Assembly (NCBI RefSeq): GCF_036711975.1 | Contig: NW_027248939.1 | Location: 2,232,001-2,296,000, forward strand | Direction: 5' to 3' | Origin: Onthophagus taurus | Taxonomy: Eukaryota > Arthropoda > Insecta > Coleoptera > Scarabaeidae | Length of the DNA stretch: 64,000 nucleotides | Shown here: piece after piece, positions 30,990 through 44,555 of the stretch | Layout: every line of letters starts with the position of its first letter | How positions within the stretch are numbered: the stretch's first letter is position 1 | Made by a program: the position numbers and the translations under genes | The notes under the pieces: generated by a model | The model's input: only the letters and a program-made list of their open reading frames with translations | What the model was told of the DNA's origin: nothing | The model's database searches: none

Positions 30990-32650
30990 ATGACATGTTG
31001 GAGATAAAAAACAAAATGTGCCCAAAACGTGATATTATGACGTTATACGCCGTTCTGAGACATGTTTGAACTTTCTATCACTTTTGGTTCCGATAATTCT
31101 GTTGACCATATTTGTGATATTCAGGCGCCAAATGACACGTTGGAGCATGTTGGAGATAAAAAACAAAATGTGCCCAAAACGTGATATTATGACGTTATAC
31201 GCCGTTCTGAGACATGTTTGAACTTTCTATCACTTTTGGTTCCGATAATTCTGTTGACCATATTTGTGATATTCAGACGCTAAATGACATCTTTGAGCAT
31301 GTTGGAGATAAAAAACAAAATGTGTCCAAAACGTGATATTATGACGTTATACGCCGTTCTGAGACATGTTTGAACTTTCTATCACTTTTGGTTCCGATAA
31401 TTCTGTTGACCATATTTGTGATATTCAGGCGCTAAATGACATGTTGGAGCATGTTGGAGATAAAAAACAAAATGTGCCCAAAACGTGATATTATGACGTT
31501 ATACGCCGTTCTGAGACATGTTTGAACTTTCTATCACTTTTGGTTCCGATAATTCTGTTGACCATATTTGTGATATTCAGGCGCCAAATGACATGTTGGA
31601 GCGTGTTGGAGATAAAAAACAAAATGTGCCCAAAACGTTATATTATGACGTTATACGCCGTTCCGAGACATGTTTGAACTTTCTATCACTTTTGGTTCCG
31701 ATAATTCTGTTGACCATATTTGTGATATTCAGGCGCCAAATGACATGTTGGAGATAAAAAACAAAATGTGCCCAAAACGTTATATTATGACGTTATACGC
31801 CGTTCTGAGACATGTTTGAACTTTCTATCACTTTGTTCCGATAATTCTGTTGACCATATTTGTGATATTCAGGCGCCAAATGACATGTTGGAGCATGTTG
31901 GAGATAAAAAACAAAATGTGCCCAAAACGTTATATTATAACGTTATACGCCGTTCTGAGACATGTTTGAACTTTCTATCACTTTTGGTTCCGATAATTCT
32001 GTTGACCATATTTGTGATATTCAGGCGCCAAATGACATGTTGGAGATAAAAAACAAAATGTGCCCAAAACGTTATATTATGACGTTATACGCCGTTCTGA
32101 GACATGTTTGAACTTTCTATCACTTTGTTCCGATAATTCTGTTGACCATATTTGTGATATTCAGGCGCTAAATGACATGTTGGAGCATGTTGGAGATAAA
32201 AAACAAAGTGTGCCCAAAACGTGATATTATGACGTTATACGCTGTTCTGAGACATGTTTGAACTTTCTATCACTTTTGGTTCGGATAATTCTGTTGACCA
32301 TATTTGTGATATTCAGACGCCAAATGACATCTTTGAGCATGTTGGAGATAAAAAACAAAATGTGTCCAAAACGTTATATTATGACGTTATACGCCGTTCT
32401 GAGACATGTTTGAACTTTCTATCACTTTTGGTTCCGATAATTCTGTTGACCATATTTGTGATATTCAGGCGCCAAATGACATGTTGGAGCATGTTGGAGA
32501 TAAAAAAAAAAATGTGCCCAAAACGTTATATTATGACGTTATACGCCGTTCTGAGACATGTTTGAACTTTCTATCACTTTTGGTTCCGATAATTCTGTTG
32601 ACCATATTTGTGATATTCAGGCGCCAAATGACATGTTGGAGATAAAAAAC
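30990..32650. repeat. Satellite stretch with clustered indel-bearing monomers
   Basis: At about 31000, 31750, 32043 and 32640 a 10-bp piece is lost where GTTGGAGCATGTTGGAGAT becomes GTTGGAGAT, a deletion between short direct repeats. Near 31832 and 32123 CACTTTTGGTTCC is shortened by two bases. Such indels are almost absent elsewhere in the array. Confidence 0.75.
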
Positions 32651-35600
32651 AAAATGTGCCCAAAACGTGATATTATGACGTTATACGCCGTTCTGAGACA
32701 TGTTTGAACTTTCTATCACTTTTGGTTCCGATAATTCTGTTGACCATATTTGTGATATTCAGACGCCAAATGACATCTTTGAGCATGTTGGAGATAAAAA
32801 ACAAAATGTGTCCAAAACGTGATATTATGACGTTATACGCCGTTCTGAGACATGTTTGAACTTTCTATCACTTTTGGTTCCGATAATTCTGTTGACCATA
32901 TTTGTGATATTCAGGCGCCAAATGACATGTTGGAGCATGTTGGAGATAAAAAACAAAATGTGCCCAAAACGTTATATTATGACGTTATACGCCGTTCTGA
33001 GACATGTTTGAACTTTCTATCACTTTTGGTTCCGATAATTCTGTTGACCATATTTGTGATATTCAGGCGCCAAATGACATGTTGGAGCATGTTGGAGATA
33101 AAAAACAAAATGTGCCCAAAACGTTATATTATGACGTTATACGCCGTTCTGAGACATGTTTGAACTTTCTATCACTTTTGGTTCCGATAATTCTGTTGAC
33201 CATATTTGTGATATTCAGGCGCCAAATGACATGTTGGAGCATGATGGAGATAAAAAACAAAATGTGCCCAAAACGTGATATTATGACGTTATACGCCGTT
33301 CTGAGACATATTTGAACTTTCTATCACTTTTGGTTCCGATAATTCTGTTGACCGTATTTGTGTTATTCAGACGCCAAATGACATCTTTGAGCATGTTGGA
33401 GATAGAAAACAAAATGTGCCCAAAACGTGATATTATGACGTTATACGCCGTTCTGAGACATGTTTGAATTTTCTATCACTTTTGGTTCCGATAATTCTGT
33501 TGACCATATTTGTGATATTCAGACGCCAAATGACATCTTTGAGCATGTTGGAGATAAAAAACAAAATGTACCCAAAACGTTATATTATGACGTTATACGC
33601 CGTTCTGAGACATATTTGAACTTTCTATCACTTTTGGTTCCGATAATTCTGTTGACCGTATTTGTGTTATTCAGACGCCAAATGACATCTTTGAGCATGT
33701 TGGAGATAGAAAACAAAATGTGCCCAAAACGTGATATTATGACGTTATACGCCGTTCTGAGACATGTTTGAATTTTCTATCACTTTTGGTTCCGATAATT
33801 CTCTTGCCCATATTTGTGATATTCAGGCGCCAAATGACATGTTGGAGCATGTTGGAGATAAAAAACAAAATGTGCCCAAAACGTGATATTATGACGTTAT
33901 ACGCCGTTCTGAGACATGTTTGAACTTTCTATCACTTTTGGTTCCGATAATTCTGTTGACCATATTTGTGATATTCAGGCGCCAAATGACATGTTGGAGC
34001 ATGTTGGAGATAAAAAACAAAATGTGCCCAAAACGTGATATTATGACGTTATTCGCCGTTCTGAGACATGTTTGAACTTTCTATCACTTTTGGTTCCGAT
34101 AATTCTGTTGACCATATTTGTGATATTCAGGCGCCAAATGACATGTTGGAGCATGTTGGAGATAAAAAACAAAATGTGCCCAAAACGTGATATTATGACG
34201 TTATACGCCGTTCTGAGACATGTTTGAACTTTCTATCACTTTTGGTTCCGATAATTCTGTTGACCATATTTGTGATATTCAGGCGCCAAATGACATGTTG
34301 GAGCATGTTGGAGATAAAAAACAAAATGTGCCCAAAACGTTATATTATGACGTTATACGCCGTTCTGAGACATGTTTGAACTTTGTATCACTTTTGGTTC
34401 CGATAATTCTGTTGACCGTATTTGTGTTATTCAGACGCCAAATGACATCTTTGAGCATGTTGGAGATAAAAAACAAAATGTGCCCAAAACGTTATATTAT
34501 GACGTTATACGCCGTTCTGAGACATGTTTGAACTTTCTATCACTTTTGGTTCCGATAATTCTGTTGACCATATTTGTGATATTCAGACGCCAAATGACAT
34601 CTATGAGCATGTTGGAGATAAAAAACAAAATGTGCCCAAAACGTGATATTATGACGTTATACGCCGTTCTGAGACATGTTTGAACTTTCTATCACTTTTG
34701 GTTCCGATAATTCTGTTGACCATATTTGTGATATTCAGACGCCAAATGACATCTTTGAGCATGTTGGAGATAAAAAACAAAATGTGTCCAAAACGTGATA
34801 TTATGACGTTATACGCCGTTCTGAGACATGTTTGAACTTTCTATCACTTTTGGTTCCGATAATTCTGTTGACCATATTTTTGATATTCAGACGCCAAAGG
34901 ACATCTTTGAGCATGTTGGAGATAAAAAACAAAATGTGCCCAAAACGTTATATTATGAAGTTATACGCCGTTCTGAGACATGTTTGAACTTTCTATCACT
35001 TTTGGTTCCGATAATTCTGTTGACCATATTTTTGATATTCAGACGCCAAAGGACATCTTTGAGCATGTTGGAGATAAAAAACAAAATGTGCCCAAAACGT
35101 TATATTATGAAGTTATACGCCGTTCTGAGACATGTTTGAACTTTCTATCACTTTTGGTTCCGATAATTCTGTTGACCATATTTGTGATATTCAGACGCCA
35201 AATGACATCTTTGAGCATGTTGGAGATAAAAAACAAAATGTGTCAAAAACGTGATATTATGACGTTATACGCCGTTCTGAGACATCTTTGAAATTTCTAT
35301 CACTTTTGGTTCCGATAATTCTGTTGACCGTATTTGTGTTATTCAGACGCCAAATGACATCTTTGAGCGTGTTGGAGATAAAAAACAAAATGTGCCCAAA
35401 ACGTTATATTATGACGTTATACGCCGTTCTGAGACATGTTTGAACTTTCTATCACTTTTGGTTCCGATAATTCAGTTGACCATATTTGTGATATTCAGAC
35501 GCCAAATGACATCTTTGAGCATGTTGGAGATAAAAAACAAAATGTGCCCAAAACGTGATATTATGTCGTTATACGCCGTTCTGAGACATGTTTGAACTTT

Positions 35601-36499
35601 CTATCACTTTTGGTTCCGATAATTCTGTTGACCATATTTGTGATATTCAGGCGCCAAATGACATGTTGGAGCATGTTGGAGATAAAAAACAAAATGTGCC
35701 CAAAACGTGATATTATGACGTTATACGCCGTTCTGAGACATGTTTGAACTTTCTATCACTTTTGGTTCCGATAATTGTGTTGACCATATTGGTGATATTC
35801 AGACGCCAAATGACATCTTTGAGCATGTTGGAGATAAAAAACAAAATGTGCCCAAAACGTTATATTATGACGTTTTACGCCGTTTTGAGACATGCTAGAA
35901 CTTTCTATCACTTTTGGTTCCTATAATTCTGTTGACCATATTTGTGATATTCAGACGCCAAATGACATCTTTGAGCATGTTGGAGATAAAAAACAAAATG
36001 TGCCCAAAACGTGATATTATGACGTTATACGCCGTTCTGAGACATGTTTGAACTTTCTATCACTTTTGGTTCCGATAATTCTGTTGACCATATTTGTGAT
36101 ATTCAGGCGCCAAATGACATGTTGGAGCATGTTGGAGATAAAAAACAAAATGTGCCCAAAACGTTATATTATGACGTTATACGCCGTTCTGAGACATGTT
36201 TGAACTTTCTATCACTTTTGGTTCCGATAATTCAGTTGACCATATTTGTGATATTCAGACGCCAAATGACATCTTTGAGCATGTTGGAGATAAAAAACAA
36301 AATGTGCCCAAAACGTGATATTATGTCGTTATACGCCGTTCTGAGACATGTTTGAACTTTCTATCACTTTTGGTTCCGATAATTCTGTTGACCATATTTG
36401 TGATATTCAGACGCCAAATGACATCTTTGAGCATGTTGGAGATAAAAAACAAAATGTGCCCAAAACGTGATATTATGACGTTATACGCCGTCCTGAGAC

Positions 36500-39400
36500 A
36501 TGTTTGAACTTTCTATCACTTTTGGTTCCGATAATTCTGTTGACCATATTTGTGATATTCAGGCGCCAAATGACATGTTGGAGCATGTTGGAGATAAAAA
36601 ACAAAATGTGCCCAAAACGTTATATTATGACGTTATACGCGTTCTGAGACATGTTTGAACTTTCTATCACTTTTGGTTCCGATAATTCTGTTGACCATAT
36701 TTGTGATATTCAGGCGCCAAATGACATGTTGGAGCATGTTGGAGATAAAAAACAAAATGTGCCCAAAACGTGATATTATGACGTTATACGCCGTTCTGAG
36801 ACATGTTTGTACTTTCTATCACTTTTGGTTCCGATAATTCTGTTGACCATATTTGTGATATTCAGACGCCAAATAACATCTTTGAGCATGTTGGAGATAA
36901 AAAACAAAATGTGCCCAAAACGTGATATTACGACGTTATACGCCGTTCTGAGACATGTTTGAACTTTCTATCACTTTTGGTTCCGATAATTCTGTTGACC
37001 ATATTTGTGATATTCAGGCGCCAAATGACATGTTGGAGCATGTTGGAGATAAAAAACAAAATGTGCCCAAAACGTGATATTATGACGTTATACGCCGTTC
37101 TGAGACATGTTTGAACTTTCTATCACTTTTGGTTCCGATAATTCTGTTGACCATATTTGTGATATTCAGACGCCAAATGACATCTTTGAGCATGTTGGAG
37201 ATAAAAAACAAAATGTGCCCAAAACGTTATATTATGACGTTATACGCCGTTCTGAGACATGTTTGAAGTTTCTATCACTTTTGGTTCCGATAATTCTGTT
37301 GACCATATTTGTGATATTCAGACGCCAAATGACATCTTTGAGCATGTTGGAGATAAAAAACAAAATGTGCCCAAAACGTTATATTATGACGTTATACGCC
37401 GTTCTGAGACATGTTTGAACTTTCTATCACTTTTGGTTCCGATAATTCTGTTGACCATATTTGTGATATTCAGGCGCCAAATGACATGTTGGAGCATGTT
37501 GGAGATAAAAAACAAAATGTGCCCAAAACGTTATATTATGACGTTATACGCCGTTCTGAGACATGTTTGAACTTTCTATCACTTTTGGTTCCGATAATTC
37601 TGTTGACCATATTTGTGATATTCAGGCGCCAAATGACATGTTGGAGCATGTTGGAGATAAAAAACAAAATGTGCCCAAAACGTTATATTATGACGTTATA
37701 CGCCGTTCTGAGACATGTTTGAACTTTCTATCACTTTTGGTTCCGATAATTCTGTTGACCATATTTGTGATATTCAGGCGCCAAATGACATGTTGGAGCA
37801 TGTTGGAGATAAAAAACAAAATGTGCCCAAAACGTTATATTATGACGTTATACGCCGTTCTGAGACATGTTTGAACTTTCTATCACTTTTGGTTCCGATA
37901 ATTCTGTTGACCATATTTGTGATATTCAGGCGCCAAATGACATGTTGGAGCATGATGGAGATAAAAAACAAAATGTGCCCAAAACGTGATATTATGACGT
38001 TATACGCCGTTCTGAGACATATTTGAACTTTCTATCACTTTTGGTTCCGATAATTCTGTTGACCGTATTTGTGTTATTCAGACGCCAAATGACATCTTTG
38101 AGCATGTTGGAGATAGAAAACAAAATGTGCCCAAAACGTGATATTATGACGTTATACGCCGTTCTGAGACATGTTTGAATTTTCTATCACTTTTGGTTCC
38201 GATAATTCTGTTGACCATATTTGTGATATTCAGACGCCAAATGACATCTTTGAGCATGTTGGAGATAAAAAACAAAATGTACCCAAAACGTTATATTATG
38301 ACGTTATACGCCGTTCTGAGACATATTTGAACTTTCTATCACTTTTGGTTCCGATAATTCTGTTGACCGTATTTGTGTTATTCAGACGCCAAATGACATC
38401 TTTGAGCATGTTGGAGATAGAAAACAAAATGTGCCCAAAACGTGATATTATGACGTTATACGCCGTTCTGAGACATGTTTGAATTTTCTATCACTTTTGG
38501 TTCCGATGATTCTCTTGCCCATATTTGTGATATTCAGGCGCCAAATGACATGTTGGAGCATGTTGGAGATAAAAAACAAAATGTGCCCAAAACGTGATAT
38601 TATGACGTTATACGCCGTTCTGAGACATGTTTGAACTTTCTATCACTTTTGGTTCCGATAATTCTGTTGACCATATTTGTGATATTCAGGCGCCAAATGA
38701 CATGTTGGAGCATGTTGGAGATAAAAAACAAAATGTGCCCAAAACGTGATATTATGACGTTATACGCCGTTCTGAGACATGTTTGAACTTTCTATCACTT
38801 TTGGTTCCGATAATTCTGTTGACCATATTTGTGATATTCAGACGCCAAATGACATCTTTGAGCATGTTGGAGATAAAAAACAAAATGTGTCCAAAACGTG
38901 ATATTATGACGTTATACGCCGTTCTGAGACATGTTTGAACTTTCTATCACTTTTGGTTCCGATAATTCTGTTGACCATATTTGTGATATTCAGACGCCAA
39001 ATGACATGTTGGAGCATGTTGGAGATAAAAAACAAAATGTGCCCAAAACGTAATATTATGACGTTATACGCCGTTCTGAGACATGTTTGAACTTTCTATC
39101 ACTTTTGGTTCCGATAATTCTGTTGACCATATTTGTGATATTCAGACGCCAAATGACATCTTTGAGCATGTTGGAGATAAAAAACAAAATGTGCCCAAAA
39201 CGTTATATTATGACGTTATACGCCGTTCTGAGACATGTTTGAAGTTTCTATCACTTTTGGTTCCGATAATTCTGTTGACCATATTTGTGATATTCAGACG
39301 CCAAATGACATCTTTGAGCATGTTGGAGATAAAAAACAAAATGTGCCCAAAACGTTATATTATGACGTTATACGCCGTTCTGAGACATGTTTGAACTTTC

Positions 39401-42400
39401 TATCACTTTTGGTTCCGATAATTCTGTTGACCATATTTGTGATATTCAGGCGCCAAATGACATGTTGGAGCATGTTGGAGATAAAAAACAAAATGTGCCC
39501 AAAACGTTATATTATGACGTTATACGCCGTTCTGAGACATGTTTGAATTTTCTATCACTTTTGGTTCCGATAATTCTGTTGACCATATTTGTGATATTCA
39601 GACGCCAAATGACATCTTTGAGCATGTTGGAGATAAAAAACAAAATGTACCCAAAACGTTATATTATGACGTTATACGCCGTTCTGAGACATATTTGAAC
39701 TTTCTATCACTTTTGGTTCCGATAATTCTGTTGACCGTATTTGTGTTATTCAGACGCCAAATGACATCTTTGAGCATGTTGGAGATAGAAAACAAAATGT
39801 GCCCAAAACGTGATATTATGACGTTATACGCCGTTCTGAGACATGTTTGAATTTTCTATCACTTTTGGTTCCGATGATTCTCTTGCCCATATTTGTGATA
39901 TTCAGGCGCCAAATGACATGTTGGAGCATGTTGGAGATAAAAAACAAAATGTGCCCAAAACGTGATATTATGACGTTATACGCCGTTCTGAGACATGTTT
40001 GAACTTTCTATCACTTTTGGTTCCGATAATTCTGTTGACCATATTTGTGATATTCAGGCGCCAAATGACATGTTGGAGCATGTTGGAGATAAAAAACAAA
40101 ATGTGCCCAAAACGTGATATTATGACGTTATACGCCGTTCTGAGACATGTTTGAACTTTCTATCACTTTTGGTTCCGATAATTCTGTTGACCATATTTGT
40201 GATATTCAGACGCCAAATGACATCTTTGAGCATGTTGGAGATAAAAAACAAAATGTGTCCAAAACGTGATATTATGACGTTATACGCCGTTCTGAGACAT
40301 GTTTGAACTTTCTATCACTTTTGGTTCCGATAATTCTGTTGACCATATTTGTGATATTCAGACGCCAAATGACATGTTGGAGCATGTTGGAGATAAAAAA
40401 CAAAATGTGCCCAAAACGTAATATTATGACGTTATACGCCGTTCTGAGACATGTTTGAACTTTCTATCACTTTTGGTTCCGATAATTCTGTTGACCATAT
40501 TTGTGATATTCAGACGCCAAATGACATCTTTGAGCATGTTGGAGATAAAAAACAAAATGTGCCCAAAACGTTATATTATGACGTTATACGCCGTTCTGAG
40601 ACATGTTTGAAGTTTCTATCACTTTTGGTTCCGATAATTCTGTTGACCATATTTGTGATATTCAGACGCCAAATGACATCTTTGAGCATGTTGGAGATAA
40701 AAAACAAAATGTGCCCAAAACGTTATATTATGACGTTATACGCCGTTCTGAGACATGTTTGAACTTTCTATCACTTTTGGTTCCGATAATTCTGTTGACC
40801 ATATTTGTGATATTCAGGCGCCAAATGACATGTTGGAGCATGTTGGAGATAAAAAACAAAATGTGCCCAAAACGTTATATTATGACGTTATACGCCGTTC
40901 TGAGACATGTTTGAATTTTCTATCACTTTTGGTTCCGATAATTCTGTTGACCATATTTGTGATATTCAGACGCCAAATGACATCTTTGAGCATGTTGGAG
41001 ATAAAAAACAAAATGTACCCAAAACGTTATATTATGACGTTATACGCCGTTCTGAGACATATTTGAACTTTCTATCACTTTTGGTTCCGATAATTCTGTT
41101 GACCGTATTTGTGTTATTCAGACGCCAAATGACATCTTTGAGCATGTTGGAGATAGAAAACAAAATGTGCCCAAAACGTGATATTATGACGTTATACGCC
41201 GTTCTGAGACATGTTTGAATTTTCTATCACTTTTGGTTCCGATAATTCAGTTGACCATATTTGTGATATTCAGACGCCAAATGACATCTTTGAGCATGTT
41301 GGAGATAAAAAACAAAATGTGCCCAAAACGTGATATTATGTCGTTATACGCCGTTCTGAGACATGTTTGAACTTTCTATCACTTTTGGTTCCGATAATTC
41401 TGTTGACCATATTTGTGATATTCAGGCGCCAAATGACATGTTGGAGCATGTTGGAGATAAAAAACAAAATGTGCCCAAAACGTTATATTATGACGTTATA
41501 CGCCGTTCTGAGACATGTTTGAACTTTCTATCACTTTTGGTTCCGATAATTCTGTTGACCATATTTGTGATATTCAGGCGCCAAATGACATGTTGGAGCA
41601 TGTTGGAGATAAAAAACAAAATGTGCCCAAAACGTTATATTATGACGTTATACGCGTTCTGAGACATGTTTGAACTTTCTATCACTTTTGGTTCCGATAA
41701 TTCTGTTGACCATATTTGTGATATTCAGGCGCCAAATGACATGTTGGAGCATGTTGGAGATAAAAAACAAAATGTGCCCAAAACGTGATATTATGACGTT
41801 ATACGCCGTTCTGAGACATGTTTGTACTTTCTATCACTTTTGGTTCCGATAATTCTGTTGACCATATTTGTGATATTCAGACGCCAAATAACATCTTTGA
41901 GCATGTTGGAGATAAAAAACAAAATGTGCCCAAAACGTGATATTACGACGTTATACGCCGTTCTGAGACATGTTTGAACTTTCTATCACTTTTGGTTCCG
42001 ATAATTCTGTTGACCATATTTGTGATATTCAGGCGCCAAATGACATGTTGGAGCATGTTGGAGATAAAAAACAAAATGTGCCCAAAACGTGATATTATGA
42101 CGTTATACGCCGTTCTGAGACATGTTTGAACTTTCTATCACTTTTGGTTCCGATAATTCTGTTGACCATATTTGTGATATTCAGACGCCAAATGACATCT
42201 TTGAGCATGTTGGAGATAAAAAACAAAATGTGCCCAAAACGTTATATTATGACGTTATACGCCGTTCTGAGACATGTTTGAAGTTTCTATCACTTTTGGT
42301 TCCGATAATTCTGTTGACCATATTTGTGATATTCAGACGCCAAATGACATCTTTGAGCATGTTGGAGATAAAAAACAAAATGTGCCCAAAACGTTATATT

Positions 42401-44555
42401 ATGACGTTATACGCCGTTCTGAGACATGTTTGAACTTTCTATCACTTTTGGTTCCGATAATTCTGTTGACCATATTTGTGATATTCAGGCGCCAAATGAC
42501 ATGTTGGAGCATGTTGGAGATAAAAAACAAAATGTGCCCAAAACGTTATATTATGACGTTATACGCCGTTCTGAGACATGTTTGAACTTTCTATCACTTT
42601 TGGTTCCGATAATTCTGTTGACCATATTTGTGATATTCAGGCGCCAAATGACATGTTGGAGCATGTTGGAGATAAAAAACAAAATGTGCCCAAAACGTTA
42701 TATTATGACGTTATACGCCGTTCTGAGACATGTTTGAACTTTCTATCACTTTTGGTTCCGATAATTCTGTTGACCATATTTGTGATATTCAGGCGCCAAA
42801 TGACATGTTGGAGCATGTTGGAGATAAAAAACAAAATGTGCCCAAAACGTTATATTATGACGTTATACGCCGTTCTGAGACATGTTTGAACTTTCTATCA
42901 CTTTTGGTTCCGATAATTCTGTTGACCATATTTGTGATATTCAGGCGCCAAATGACATGTTGGAGCATGATGGAGATAAAAAACAAAATGTGCCCAAAAC
43001 GTGATATTATGACGTTATACGCCGTTCTGAGACATATCTGAACTTTCTATCACTTTTGGTTCCGATAATTCTGTTGACCGTATTTGTGTTATTCAGACGC
43101 CAAATGACATCTTTGAGCATGTTGGAGATAGAAAACAAAATGTGCCCAAAACGTGATATTATGACGTTATACGCCGTTCTGAGACATGTTTGAATTTTCT
43201 ATCACTTTTGGTTCCGATAATTCTGTTGACCATATTTGTGATATTCAGACGCCAAATGACATCTTTGAGCATGTTGGAGATAAAAAACAAAATGTACCCA
43301 AAACGTTATATTATGACGTTATACGCCGTTCTGAGACATATTTGAACTTTCTATCACTTTTGGTTCCGATAATTCTGTTGACCGTATTTGTGTTATTCAG
43401 ACGCCAAATGACATCTTTGAGCATGTTGGAGATAGAAAACAAAATGTGCCCAAAACGTGATATTATGACGTTATACGCCGTTCTGAGACATGTTTGAATT
43501 TTCTATCACTTTTGGTTCCGATGATTCTCTTGCCCATATTTGTGATATTCAGGCGCCAAATGACATGTTGGAGCATGTTGGAGATAAAAAACAAAATGTG
43601 CCCAAAACGTGATATTATGACGTTATACGCCGTTCTGAGACATGTTTGAACTTTCTATCACTTTTGGTTCCGATAATTCTGTTGACCATATTTGTGATAT
43701 TCAGGCGCCAAATGACATGTTGGAGCATGTTGGAGATAAAAAACAAAATGTGCCCAAAACGTGATATTATGACGTTATACGCCGTTCTGAGACATGTTTG
43801 AACTTTCTATCACTTTTGGTTCCGATAATTCTGTTGACCATATTTGTGATATTCAGACGCCAAATGACATCTTTGAGCATGTTGGAGATAAAAAACAAAA
43901 TGTGTCCAAAACGTGATATTATGACGTTATACGCCGTTCTGAGACATGTTTGAACTTTCTATCACTTTTGGTTCCGATAATTCTGTTGACCATATTTGTG
44001 ATATTCAGACGCCAAATGACATGTTGGAGCATGTTGGAGATAAAAAACAAAATGTGCCCAAAACGTAATATTATGACGTTATACGCCGTTCTGAGACATG
44101 TTTGAACTTTCTATCACTTTTGGTTCCGATAATTCTGTTGACCATATTTGTGATATTCAGACGCCAAATGACATCTTTGAGCATGTTGGAGATAAAAAAC
44201 AAAATGTGCCCAAAACGTTATATTATGACGTTATACGCCGTTCTGAGACATGTTTGAAGTTTCTATCACTTTTGGTTCCGATAATTCTGTTGACCATATT
44301 TGTGATATTCAGACGCCAAATGACATCTTTGAGCATGTTGGAGATAAAAAACAAAATGTGCCCAAAACGTTATATTATGACGTTATACGCCGTTCTGAGA
44401 CATGTTTGAACTTTCTATCACTTTTGGTTCCGATAATTCTGTTGACCATATTTGTGATATTCAGGCGCCAAATGACATGTTGGAGCATGTTGGAGATAAA
44501 AAACAAAATGTGCCCAAAACGTTATATTATGACGTTATACGCCGTTCTGAGACAT
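36500..44555. repeat. Satellite duplication: 36500-39540 equals 41515-44555
   Basis: The 3.0-kb copies are 5,015 bp apart (33 monomers minus 1 bp). Both carry the shortened TATACGCGTTCTG (36638, 41653), TTTGTACTTTC, AAATAACATC, ATTACGACG, TTTGAAGTTTC, GAGCATGATGG and CGATGATTCTCTTGCCC in the same order. Confidence 0.8.
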
